Shown piece by piece: positions 17,634-25,821 of a stretch of 64,000 bases of DNA. The stretch is from the NCBI GenBank assembly GCA_050247075.1, contig JBFWUW010000006.1:1-64000 (forward strand), read 5' to 3'. The notes below the pieces were generated by a model. That model did no database searches. It was not told the DNA's origin and worked only from the letters and a program-made list of their open reading frames with translations. Made by a program: the position numbers and the translations under genes. Origin of the DNA: JBFWUW01 sp050247075. GTDB lineage: Bacteria; Planctomycetota; Planctomycetia; Pirellulales; JBFWUW01. How positions within the stretch are numbered: the stretch's first letter is position 1; every line of letters starts with the position of its first letter.

Positions 17634-18527
17634 ATGAACTGGCTGACAAGAAGAGCATCGTCCATGGCCTGCGTCGGGATGGTTACGTTGCTGCTCGCGG
17701 GTTGCGGGCGGTCGTACAACTCCGACCCGTTGCCCAACATGGACGTGGTGAAAGAGATCCGCGACGCCGGCGCGACGGCGGAATCCGATGGTGATTCGGA
17801 GGCCGTCGCATCGGGCGGCACTGGGTGGGGTACGTTGAAGGGATCTTTTGTGTTGGTCGGCAGTGCGCCGCAACCCAAGATATTGTCAACCGGCGGCAAG
17901 GATGCAGCCGCCTGTGATATCCACCCCTTGTCCGATCCCACGCTCAAGGTCGATTCGGCGAGCGGCGCGGTGCAAGATGTGTTGGTGTTTGTCCGCAAGG
18001 TGAACCGCGTCCATGATTCGTTCGAGTCCATGATCGAGCAGCCAGTCTTGTTCGACCAGAAGGAGTGCTTGTTCTTGCAGCAGATGGCCGTGGTATTTAG
18101 CGGCCAGGTGTTGACCATCAAGAACAGCGACCCCGTGCCGCACAACACTGCCATCAAGCCGCCAGGTGATAAGGAGATCAATCCCCTGCTACCGCCGGGG
18201 GATACATTCAACACGACGTTCAAGCGTGGTCAGAATAAGCCGGTACCCGTGACATGCAGCATTCATCCCTGGATGAAGGCTTACGTCTTTCCACGCAAGG
18301 ATCCCTACGCCGCCGTCAGCCAGGCCGATGGGACGTTTGAGATTGCCAATTTGCCGGCCGGTGAGGAGCTGGAGTTCCAGCTTTGGCATGCGGCGGGGGC
18401 CGGTTCCGACAACGGCATCAAGACCAGCAAGACAGGGCCCGATGGCCGCTTCAAGCTGACAATACCGGCCGACGGGGTTGAGGATTTGCAAAAGATCGAA
18501 ATCGAACCGAGTGCATTTAATCTATAG
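17634..18527 (+). CDS. Cupredoxin-like lipoprotein, paralogue of the preceding gene
   Basis: A 297-residue lipoprotein: the signal peptide ends in the lipobox LLAGC (Cys near residue 24). It shares the architecture of the gene 66 bp upstream: His in 'PHNTAIKPPGD', the 'LLPPGDTFN' loop, 'CSIHPWMKAYVFPRKDPYA', then 'DGTFEIANLPAGEELEFQLW'. The same C-x2-H-x2-M copper-site pattern is kept. The N-terminal part differs and holds an extra 'ACDIHP' motif. It probably arose by tandem duplication, giving one soluble and one membrane-anchored form. A role in carrying electrons between the bc-type complex and the oxidase is inferred from position. Confidence 0.72.
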   Translation: MNWLTRRASSMACVGMVTLLLAGCGRSYNSDPLPNMDVVKEIRDAGATAESDGDSEAVASGGTGWGTLKGSFVLVGSAPQPKILSTGGKDAAACDIHPLSDPTLKVDSASGAVQDVLVFVRKVNRVHDSFESMIEQPVLFDQKECLFLQQMAVVFSGQVLTIKNSDPVPHNTAIKPPGDKEINPLLPPGDTFNTTFKRGQNKPVPVTCSIHPWMKAYVFPRKDPYAAVSQADGTFEIANLPAGEELEFQLWHAAGAGSDNGIKTSKTGPDGRFKLTIPADGVEDLQKIEIEPSAFNL

Positions 18528-18581
18528 CCATCCAAGCCATTCGCATTACGGCCGCCGCACCGTTTGAAGGTCGTCCTGAGC

Positions 18582-20042
18582 ATGAATCGAACGAATACAA
18601 AATTTCAGGTGTTGTCCGTGGCGCTGTTGGCCTGCCTGTTGGCGGCCGCCGGGGGCTGCATGAAGTCGGATCCTCCGCGGTTTCGCCTGAACATGGAAGG
18701 CAAGGATCCCAGCGAGGTATCCCCAGAAAAGAAACAGGCCCTGGTCGATTCGCTGTATGCCCTATTTGGCACGCCCGACGAGCCGTATGTGGTGCCAGAG
18801 AGTGGCTTAAACCTGAAGAAGCTGCAGATGGCCGCCGGCCCCGCCGGGGCCGACAATTCGGGCGGAAGGCATGGGCTGTTTCGCCAGCACTGCGTCCATT
18901 GCCACGGGGTGACCGGCGACGGAGATGGGCCAACGGCCCTGTTCCTCAAGCCGTACCCGCGCGACTATCGGGCGGGCAAGTATAAGTTCACTTCCACCGG
19001 GTCTAGTTCATTGGCCAGCAAGGCCGATCTGCGGAAGACCATTGTGGATGGGATCAACGGCACGGCCATGCCGTCGTTTGCCTTGTTGCCGGCGGATGAG
19101 ATTGACGCCCTGACCGAGTACGTCAAGTATCTCTCAATCCGCGGCCAGACCGAGTTTTACATTGGCGATCTGATCGATTCAGGCGAGACGCTCCCCCTCA
19201 GCCGCCAGCAACTGGTCGATGACGCGCTACTGGTGGCGGTCGATCTTTGGAACGAGGCCGAAGAGCCCAGCAGCGAGGTTATTCCGCCGAAACGGTTTGA
19301 GAAACTGGCTGATGCCGACGATGACGGCCGGCTCTCGCGCGACGAAGTCACCCAATGGCTGGCCGATAATTTCAGCCGGATTGACGCCGACGGCGACGGA
19401 CAGATCAGCTTCGCGGAACAAGAACAGCCCGCCGCGGTGAGCGATCCGCCGATTACCGCCGTCAAGAATCAAGAGGGGCAAGTCGCCAGCATGGCGGGCG
19501 ATACGGACGGCGATTTGCAAGTCAGCCAGCAGGAGTTCACCGATTTCGTGCTTGGGTACTTCGACAAGTCCGACCTGGACCACGATAAGTACCTGTCGGC
19601 CGACGAGCGGTTGGCAGCCTCCATTCTGGCCGGCAAGCAGTTGTTTGCCACGACGGGGGGCTGCGTAAAGTGCCACGGGCCGACCGCCTTGGGGGACAAC
19701 GAAGAGCCAATTTATGATGATTGGAACGCCCCCAAGTTCAACAAGAACCCCGAGGAAATGGCTCGTCTAGCCAAACTCTTTGATTTGCCGATTCAGCAGC
19801 TCAACCCCCGCAATTTGCGGCTGGGCCTGTATCGCGGCGGACGCCGTCCGGTTGATATTTACCGGCGTTTGCATGCCGGCATCAAAGGGACGCCAATGCC
19901 TGCCTTGGGCCCCAGCGGCGCCAATCCGGCCAAGTTCAAGTCGGAGGAGATCTGGCATCTGGTCGATTTCGTGCGGTCGCTGCCGTACGATCCGCTAAGC
20001 CAGCCGTACCGCCAGACACTGGTGGAAAAAGACAGAAACTAA
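18582..20042 (+). CDS. Dihaem cytochrome c lipoprotein with EF-hand repeats
   Basis: The ATG at 18582 is preferred over a TTG six codons upstream; it gives a 486-residue lipoprotein (lipobox AAGGC). The first cytochrome c domain has CVHCHG (about residue 100) followed by a 'GDGDGPTA' segment. Between the haems are four calcium-type loops: 'DADDDGRLSRDE', 'DADGDGQISFAE', 'DTDGDLQVSQQE' and 'DLDHDKYLSADE'. The second cytochrome domain has CVKCHG (about residue 355). This is a mix of mono-haem cytochromes with an EF-hand module, known from planctomycetes. It sits between the cupredoxins and coxB, so it may hand electrons to the CuA site; calcium control is speculative. Confidence 0.82.
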   Translation: MNRTNTKFQVLSVALLACLLAAAGGCMKSDPPRFRLNMEGKDPSEVSPEKKQALVDSLYALFGTPDEPYVVPESGLNLKKLQMAAGPAGADNSGGRHGLFRQHCVHCHGVTGDGDGPTALFLKPYPRDYRAGKYKFTSTGSSSLASKADLRKTIVDGINGTAMPSFALLPADEIDALTEYVKYLSIRGQTEFYIGDLIDSGETLPLSRQQLVDDALLVAVDLWNEAEEPSSEVIPPKRFEKLADADDDGRLSRDEVTQWLADNFSRIDADGDGQISFAEQEQPAAVSDPPITAVKNQEGQVASMAGDTDGDLQVSQQEFTDFVLGYFDKSDLDHDKYLSADERLAASILAGKQLFATTGGCVKCHGPTALGDNEEPIYDDWNAPKFNKNPEEMARLAKLFDLPIQQLNPRNLRLGLYRGGRRPVDIYRRLHAGIKGTPMPALGPSGANPAKFKSEEIWHLVDFVRSLPYDPLSQPYRQTLVEKDRN

Positions 20043-20102
20043 CTAATTACCAACGAGCATGCGTCCGCGCGGCGTGAGGGCAAAACCGCCAGACGCGTGG
20101 CA

Positions 20103-20882
20103 ATGAGCCGAATCTCGAAGTGGAGTCCGAACGTGTCGAAGTATTGGAGCCTGCTGTTCCTGGCCGTGCCGATCCTGGGGATCGGCGTGTTCGTGGCGGC
20201 ACCCTACTACAACCTTTGGCTGCCCAAGGATATTTCCACGCACGGACACCAGATCGACCACTTGTTCAACTTCATCTTGTGGTTGACGGGGGGCGTGTTC
20301 GTGGCGACTGAGGTCGTGTTATTCTGGTTCTTGTGGAAGTACGACCGCCACGCCAATCGCCAGCCAGTCAAGTACACCCACGGCAGCCATAATCTGGAAA
20401 TTGTCTGGACCATTTTGCCTGCCGCCACGCTGCTGTTCATCGCCATTTATCAGATGAACGCCTGGGCCGAGGTCAAGATCAACAAGCCCGACATCCCCAT
20501 CACGGTGGAAGTCACCGCGCGGCAGTTTGAGTGGCGCTTGCGCTACCCAGGGAAGGACGGCAAGCTTGGCACGCCTGACGACGTGCATCATGTCAACGAC
20601 CTGCACCTGCCCGTCGATACCGAGATTTTGATCGATCTCAACAGCCAGGATGTACTGCACAGCTTTTTCTTGCCCAACATGCGGGTCAAGCAAGATGCGG
20701 TGCCGGGCATGAGAATACCTGTTTGGTTTCGCGCCAAGGAAGTCGGCACGTACGACCTGGTCTGCGCGGAACTTTGCGGTTGGGGGCACTACAAAATGAA
20801 AGGCCGGCTAACGGTAGAGTCGAAAGAAGACTACCAGGCCTGGCTTGAAAATATGTACAAGGCTCAGGAGGCCTCGCAATGA
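20103..20882 (+). CDS. coxB: Cytochrome c oxidase subunit II
   Basis: About 259 residues; ATG at 20103 preferred over a GTG two codons upstream. Two transmembrane helices (PILGIGVFVAAPYY; FNFILWLTGGVFVATEVVLF) precede a periplasmic cupredoxin domain. The CuA site is complete: His in 'DVLHSFFLP' and the cluster 'CAELCGWGHYKM' with two Cys, a His and a Met. There is no fused cytochrome c domain, unlike caa3-type subunit II, so a separate electron donor is needed, which fits the carriers encoded upstream. It overlaps coxA by four bases (ATGA), which indicates translational coupling. Confidence 0.96.
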   Translation: MSRISKWSPNVSKYWSLLFLAVPILGIGVFVAAPYYNLWLPKDISTHGHQIDHLFNFILWLTGGVFVATEVVLFWFLWKYDRHANRQPVKYTHGSHNLEIVWTILPAATLLFIAIYQMNAWAEVKINKPDIPITVEVTARQFEWRLRYPGKDGKLGTPDDVHHVNDLHLPVDTEILIDLNSQDVLHSFFLPNMRVKQDAVPGMRIPVWFRAKEVGTYDLVCAELCGWGHYKMKGRLTVESKEDYQAWLENMYKAQEASQ

Positions 20883-22690
20883 GCAGCATTACCGCCGGCT
20901 CGCATTCGCACGATGACGCCCACGGCCATGCTCATGGCGGTTCCATGAGCTTTCTGCGGACGTACGTCTTTTCGCTCGACCACAAGGTCATCGGCATTCA
21001 GTTCTTGTTCTCGACGCTGCTGTGGTTTGTCGTCGGCGGCCTGTTGGCGCTGGCGGTGCGCTGGCAATTGGCCTGGCCCTGGTCCGACATGCCCATCGTG
21101 GGCCGGCTGCTGTTTTCCGGCGAGGGGGGCGCGATCTCGCCCGAGTTCTACACCATGCTGGTGACGATGCATGCCTCGGTGATGATCTTCTTCGTGATCA
21201 TTCCCATCCTGGCGGGCGCGTTCGGCAACTACTTAATTCCGCTGATGATTGGGGCGGACGACATGGCCTTCCCCACGCTCAATATGTTGAGCTACTGGTT
21301 CATGTGGCCTTCGTTCTTTTGCATGATAACGGCGTTTTTCGTGGAAGGGGGCGGGGCCGCGGCCGGTTGGACGGCCTACCCGCCGTTGTCGTCCGTCCCC
21401 ACGGCCGCGCCGGGAAGCCATGCCGGCCAAAGTTTGTGGCTGTTGGGAGTCATTTTTGCCGGTGTGTCGTCGATGATGGGTTCGGTCAATTACTTGACGA
21501 CCATCATCCAGATGCGCGCCCCCGGCATGACCATGTTTCGCCTGCCCATGACGATTTGGGCCATGTTCATCACCGCCGTGTTGCAAGCCTTTGCCTTGCC
21601 AGTGTTGACCGCCGTCTTGTTCATGCAGTTGATGGACCGCGAACTCGGCACGGGTTTTTTCATCCCGGAAGGGCTGGTGGTCAACAACACTCCATCAGGT
21701 GCCGGCGGCGGGCAACCGTTGCTGTGGCAGCATTTGTTTTGGTTCTATTCGCACCCTGCCGTGTACATCATGATTTTGCCGGCGATGGGGATGGTCTCCG
21801 ACATTATCGCCACATTCTCTCGCAAGCCGCTGTTTGGCTACAAGCCCATGGTCTACTCCATCTCCGGCATTGCCGGGTTGGGGTTCATCGTGTGGGGGCA
21901 CCATATGTTCATGTCGGGCATGAACCCCTGGCTGGGCATGACCTTCATGCTCTCCACGATGATGATCGCCCTGCCTAGCGCGATTAAGGTCTTCAACTGG
22001 ATCGGCACTGTGTGGGGGGGCCGGGTGGAGTTCACGACGCCGATGTTGTTTGCCCTGTCGTTTGTGTCAATGTTCATCATCGGCGGGCTGTCGGGCATTT
22101 TCATGGCGGCCACGCCGGTCGATATTTTCATCCACGACACCTACTTTATCGTGGGGCATATCCATTACGTGCTATTCGGCGGATCGGCAATGGGCATCTT
22201 TGGCGGCATCTATTATTGGTTCCCCAAGATGTTTGGCCGGATGATGAACGAAACCTGGGGCAAGGTCCATTTCTTTCTGTCGTTTTTGTTCTTCAATGGC
22301 ACGTTCTACACCATGCATATCGTGGGGGGGGCCGGCTTTCCGCGGCGGCTGGCCGATCCCTACCATTACGAGGCTTTCTCCCACTTGCAGCCAATCAACC
22401 AGTTCATGACCATTTGCGCCCTGGGCATGGGGGCATCGCAGTTGATCTTTGCCGCTAACTTTATCTACAGCATTTTTGCCGGGCAGCGTGTTGGCCGTAA
22501 TCCGTGGCGGGCCAACAGCCTGGAATGGACCGCCCCCAGCCCGCCGGGCCACGGCAATTTTGATTTTCAACCCGTCGTCTACCGCGGCCCCTATGAGTTT
22601 GGTTCGCCCGAGGTGGACGAAGACTACTACCCGCAAACGCAGCCGCCCCCTGCCGGTGCCGAGCAGTTGGCCGTCGCGGCGCATCACTAG
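20879..22690 (+). CDS. coxA: Cytochrome c oxidase subunit I, A2-type
   Basis: A 603-residue, 12-helix haem-copper oxidase subunit. The CuB/Tyr motif reads 'FWFYSHPAVYIMILP': the usual A1 HPEVY glutamate is replaced, and the YSHPAV form marks an A2-type oxidase in which Tyr-Ser takes over the proton relay. The remaining haem ligands are in 'HDTYFIVGHIHYVLFGG'. It reduces oxygen to water and pumps protons. A His-rich N-terminal tail (SHSHDDAHGHAHGG) may help metal loading; that is only a guess. Translationally coupled to coxB; the 3' end is followed after 25 bases by the palindrome at 22716. Confidence 0.97.
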   Translation: MSSITAGSHSHDDAHGHAHGGSMSFLRTYVFSLDHKVIGIQFLFSTLLWFVVGGLLALAVRWQLAWPWSDMPIVGRLLFSGEGGAISPEFYTMLVTMHASVMIFFVIIPILAGAFGNYLIPLMIGADDMAFPTLNMLSYWFMWPSFFCMITAFFVEGGGAAAGWTAYPPLSSVPTAAPGSHAGQSLWLLGVIFAGVSSMMGSVNYLTTIIQMRAPGMTMFRLPMTIWAMFITAVLQAFALPVLTAVLFMQLMDRELGTGFFIPEGLVVNNTPSGAGGGQPLLWQHLFWFYSHPAVYIMILPAMGMVSDIIATFSRKPLFGYKPMVYSISGIAGLGFIVWGHHMFMSGMNPWLGMTFMLSTMMIALPSAIKVFNWIGTVWGGRVEFTTPMLFALSFVSMFIIGGLSGIFMAATPVDIFIHDTYFIVGHIHYVLFGGSAMGIFGGIYYWFPKMFGRMMNETWGKVHFFLSFLFFNGTFYTMHIVGGAGFPRRLADPYHYEAFSHLQPINQFMTICALGMGASQLIFAANFIYSIFAGQRVGRNPWRANSLEWTAPSPPGHGNFDFQPVVYRGPYEFGSPEVDEDYYPQTQPPPAGAEQLAVAAHH

Positions 22691-22715
22691 ATTTTCGGAA
22701 TTGTTTTCAAACAGA

Positions 22716-22786
22716 TGTAGGAGGCGTTTCCAACGCCGATTGATTCGCGTAAACCGCCGCAATCGGCGTTGGAAGCGCCTCCTACA
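22716..22786. repeat. Intergenic palindrome, TGTAGGAGGCG family (near-perfect copy)
   Basis: Left arm TGTAGGAGGCGTTTCCAACG... and right arm ...CGTTGGAAGCGCCTCCTACA pair over 25 bases with one mismatch around a 21-base loop. It lies between coxA and ctaA and ends 11 bases before the ctaA start. The RNA would form a very stable hairpin without a T run. Confidence 0.9.
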
Positions 22787-22797
22787 GACTCTTTTCA

Positions 22798-23856
22798 TTG
22801 GCCGCTAACTTGTCCCGTTCTTCTCGCCAATCCGAGCTCACCGCTTCTGGCGGTGAAGGCAGCCCCTGGCCGCATAGGCTGGCGGTGGTGTTGGCGTGCG
22901 CCACCTTTCCCTTGATCTGGGTGGGGGGCCTTGTGACGACCACCAAGGCGGGCATGGCCGTCCCCGACTGGCCATCGACGTATGGCTTCAACATGTTCTT
23001 GTATCCGTGGCAAACTTGGCTGGCAGCTCCTTGGGATCTGTTCATCGAACATGGTCATCGACTATTGGGAGCCGCGGTTGGTTTCTTGACGTTGTTACTG
23101 GCTGGTGCTTGCTGGGTGGGCGGGGCACGGCGTTCGCTTTGTTGGCTAAGCGTGGCGGCGATTGCGGCGGTATTGTTTCAAGGGCTATTGGGCGGCCTGC
23201 GGGTCGTCCTGGATAGCCGCCTGCTGGGGCAATTGCACGGCACGTTTGGACCGTTGTTTTTTGCCTTGACGGTGACGCTGGCGACATGGACTTCCGCTCG
23301 CTGGTTCAAGCATTTCCGCAAGGCAGATACACCGCGACTAGGCCGAGTACGCCGTCTGGCGTTTGTCAGTGCGGGCCTGGCTTGGCTGCAATTGGCCCTG
23401 GGTGCCCGCCTGCGTCACATACCGGTTGGCGCTGGCACGCAAGAGTTTCAAGCCGTAGTGGCATTTCATTTGTTTTTGGCCGCCATGCTGGCTGGCCACG
23501 CCCTGTTGCTCTTGGCTCGCGTATTACGGCTGGAAAAGGGTACAACCGGGTTGCTGTTTCCAGCCGTTATGCTGAGCCTGTTGTTACTGTTGCAGGTTGC
23601 GCTCGGCGGTTGGACCTGGATCGAAAAACACGGTTGGCCGGCTTGGTTTGCCAATACCGCTTGGGCCGAGGAGCACCTTATTACCAATGCTGGTTGGCGG
23701 CAGTCGCTGGTCGTGACAGGCCATGTGGCGACCGGTTCGTTGATTCTGGTCACCGCGTTGTGGGCCGGCCTGCGGGCCATGCGCTCCGCCTCGCTGCGGC
23801 CGTTGCCGGACGCTTCCGAAGAATCTGCTTCGCGCCGGGCGGGGGTGCTGGCATGA
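22798..23856 (+). CDS. ctaA: Haem A synthase (CtaA/COX15)
   Basis: A 352-residue, eight-helix membrane protein that oxidises haem O to haem A for the oxidase. The helix 1 signature 'GGLVTTTKAGMAVPDWPSTY', His in 'FIEHGHRLLGA' and 'LGQLHGTFGPLFFA', plus later conserved His, match CtaA/COX15. The frame is closed by a TAA at 22750 and the only plausible start is TTG at 22798, directly behind the palindromic repeat. No ribosome-binding site is visible, so expression may depend on the repeat region or on coupling. The gene overlaps ctaB by four bases. Confidence 0.92.
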   Translation: MAANLSRSSRQSELTASGGEGSPWPHRLAVVLACATFPLIWVGGLVTTTKAGMAVPDWPSTYGFNMFLYPWQTWLAAPWDLFIEHGHRLLGAAVGFLTLLLAGACWVGGARRSLCWLSVAAIAAVLFQGLLGGLRVVLDSRLLGQLHGTFGPLFFALTVTLATWTSARWFKHFRKADTPRLGRVRRLAFVSAGLAWLQLALGARLRHIPVGAGTQEFQAVVAFHLFLAAMLAGHALLLLARVLRLEKGTTGLLFPAVMLSLLLLLQVALGGWTWIEKHGWPAWFANTAWAEEHLITNAGWRQSLVVTGHVATGSLILVTALWAGLRAMRSASLRPLPDASEESASRRAGVLA

Positions 23857-24764
23857 GTACCTCGACGCTGGCCTACGAACGTCGCCGCGTGGGGCTTCTC
23901 ACCCGCGCTCGGGACTATGTCGATCTGACTCGCCCCCGTATCGCTCTGATGGTGCTGATTACCGTGGCGGTGGGTGCCGTGGCCGGCAGTTGGGGCCCGC
24001 CTGATGTCCGGCTCCTGTTGCATGCGGCGATTGGCACCACGCTGATCGCGGCCAGCGCAGGCGCACTGAACCAATGGCTGGAACGCGAGACAGACGCTCG
24101 GATGGACCGCACCGCCGGCCGCCCGTTACCCTCTGGGCGGTTATCCGCCTGGCAAGCGGTTACGTTTGGGTTGGCCACCGCCGCGCTTGGTTTGGCTTGG
24201 CTGGCTGCGGCCGTCAACATCGGCACTGCCTTGCTGGGGGCGGTTACCTGGCTGTTGTACGTGTGGGTCTACACGCCGCTCAAGTCGCGGTCGCCTTCCA
24301 ACACCGCGGTTGGGGCGGTGGCGGGCGCCATGCCGGTATTGATGGGTTGGGCCGCCGTGGGCGGGCCGCTCGACCTGCACGCCGCAACGCTGTTCTTGAT
24401 CGTTTACTTGTGGCAATTTCCGCATTTCATGGCCATTGCCTGGCTCTACCGCCGGCAATACGCCTTGGCCGGGCTGCAAATGCTGCCGGTGGTAGATCCG
24501 TCGGGCCGCCGCGCCGGCGCGCAAGCGGTCGTGGCGGGCGCCTTGCTGGTGGTCGTAAGCCTGATTCCGGCTTCGCACTTGTTGTCGCCAGCCCGAGCGC
24601 CTTGGTATCTGTTGGGGGCCGTGGTGTTGGGCATCGCGCAGTTGCTGTTGGCCGTCCGCTTTAAGCAGAAGCTAAATGACGAAACGGCCCGCGCGTTGTT
24701 GCGGGCATCGCTGGTTTACTTGCCGTCTCTATTGATGTTGTTCATGGCCAGCCGTTTGTTGTAA
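23853..24764 (+). CDS. ctaB: Protohaem IX farnesyltransferase (haem O synthase)
   Basis: A 303-residue UbiA-family prenyltransferase that makes haem O, the substrate of CtaA. The first Asp-rich motif is 'NQWLERETDARMDRTAGRPL' and the second region reads 'YTPLKSRSPSNTAVGAVAGA'. About nine membrane helices. The ATG at 23853 overlaps the ctaA stop (ATGA), so the two enzymes are made together. The longer open frame reaching back into ctaA is not coding there. Confidence 0.95.
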   Translation: MSTSTLAYERRRVGLLTRARDYVDLTRPRIALMVLITVAVGAVAGSWGPPDVRLLLHAAIGTTLIAASAGALNQWLERETDARMDRTAGRPLPSGRLSAWQAVTFGLATAALGLAWLAAAVNIGTALLGAVTWLLYVWVYTPLKSRSPSNTAVGAVAGAMPVLMGWAAVGGPLDLHAATLFLIVYLWQFPHFMAIAWLYRRQYALAGLQMLPVVDPSGRRAGAQAVVAGALLVVVSLIPASHLLSPARAPWYLLGAVVLGIAQLLLAVRFKQKLNDETARALLRASLVYLPSLLMLFMASRLL

Positions 24765-24835
24765 GGCCGGCTCGCGTGCCGGTTATTCTCTCCGAAAAAC
24801 CGCAAATTTTGCCATACGTCCGACAGGATTCGTTC

Positions 24836-25747
24836 ATGACCGCCACCGATACCAGCCACGCTTCCGCCGGCCACGGTGCCATCAAGCTGCAGTACCAGCC
24901 CGGGCTGCCGCTGCCCAATCCCAAGCTGATGATGTGGTTGTTTTTGTCGACGGAGATCATGTTCTTCGCCGCGCTGATTGGCATGTACATTGTGCTGCGG
25001 TTTGGGGCGGCGGTATGGCCGTTTCCGCACGACGTGCATCTGGTGGAGGTGATCGGCTTTTTTAACACGTTCATCCTCATCTGCTCTAGCGTCAGCATCG
25101 TACTCTGCCTGGAAGCCGCCAAGGCCAACAAGGCCGCTTACGCCAAGAACTGGCTGATCGTCACGCTGGCGTTGGGTTCGGCCTTTTTGATCATCAAGGG
25201 TTTTGAGTACAAAGCCAAGTTCGCCCACGGCATTTACCCGCGCCGGCCCAGCCTGGTGCATGAACGGCCCAATCTGCAGTATGGTGCCGCGGTTCGCGAA
25301 GGCCTGCGCCAAGCCAAGGACCGTACCGATGAGATCCTGGCGGCAACGCCTGCTGACCAGGAGGACCAGCAGCAGCAAGAGCACCTCCGCCAAGTGATGG
25401 CCATTGCCGGCAAGTCGGATGTGCAGCCATTTGAAATGCTGGAGATGTCGCATTTGATCATGCCCCCCTACGACCCCGCGCACACCGGCCATGCCGAGGG
25501 GATCAACGACCATTACGGCCTGCATCTGCCTACGGTCATTCCGGGCGGCAATATGTGGTCCAATACCTATTTCACGCTAACGGGGTTCCACGCCATCCAC
25601 GTCATCGTGGGGTTGATCGTATTCAGCCTGATGCTGCCGATGCAGCTTGGCCGCAACAAGGTCGTGTTCATTGAAAACATCGGCCTGTATTGGCACTTTG
25701 TCGATCTTGTGTGGATCTTCCTGTTCCCGCTGCTGTACCTGTTTTAG
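24836..25747 (+). CDS. coxC: Cytochrome c oxidase subunit III
   Basis: A 303-residue membrane subunit. ATG at 24836 has AGGA upstream; a GTG 20 codons earlier is less likely. Helices 'LMMWLFLSTEIMFFAALIGM', 'IGFFNTFILICSSVSIVLCL' and the closing 'GFHAIHVIVGLIVFSLML' and 'YWHFVDLVWIFLFPLLYL' match CoxC. Between the third and fourth helices lies a charged soluble insert of about 110 residues (KDRTDEILAATPADQEDQQQ) that ordinary CoxC lacks. Last gene of the cluster; no small subunit IV gene follows, instead a palindrome begins two bases after the stop. Confidence 0.92.
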   Translation: MTATDTSHASAGHGAIKLQYQPGLPLPNPKLMMWLFLSTEIMFFAALIGMYIVLRFGAAVWPFPHDVHLVEVIGFFNTFILICSSVSIVLCLEAAKANKAAYAKNWLIVTLALGSAFLIIKGFEYKAKFAHGIYPRRPSLVHERPNLQYGAAVREGLRQAKDRTDEILAATPADQEDQQQQEHLRQVMAIAGKSDVQPFEMLEMSHLIMPPYDPAHTGHAEGINDHYGLHLPTVIPGGNMWSNTYFTLTGFHAIHVIVGLIVFSLMLPMQLGRNKVVFIENIGLYWHFVDLVWIFLFPLLYLF

Positions 25748-25749
25748 CG

Positions 25750-25821
25750 TGTAGGAGGCGATTCCATAGCCGATGGATGCGTTATGGTGCCGCGCCATCG
25801 GCTAGGAACTCGCCTCCTACA
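25750..25821. repeat. Intergenic palindrome, TGTAGGAGGCG family
   Basis: Arms TGTAGGAGGCGATTCCATAG... and ...CTAGGAACTCGCCTCCTACA pair with a few mismatches. It fills the gap between two convergent genes: it starts two bases after the coxC stop, and its right end supplies the TAG stop of the opposing kinase gene (25817-25819). Confidence 0.88.

Noticed and set aside
23286..23852. 5' extension of the ctaB frame
   Set aside because: This part overlaps ctaA in another frame; the prenyltransferase homology and the coupled ATG start only at 23853.
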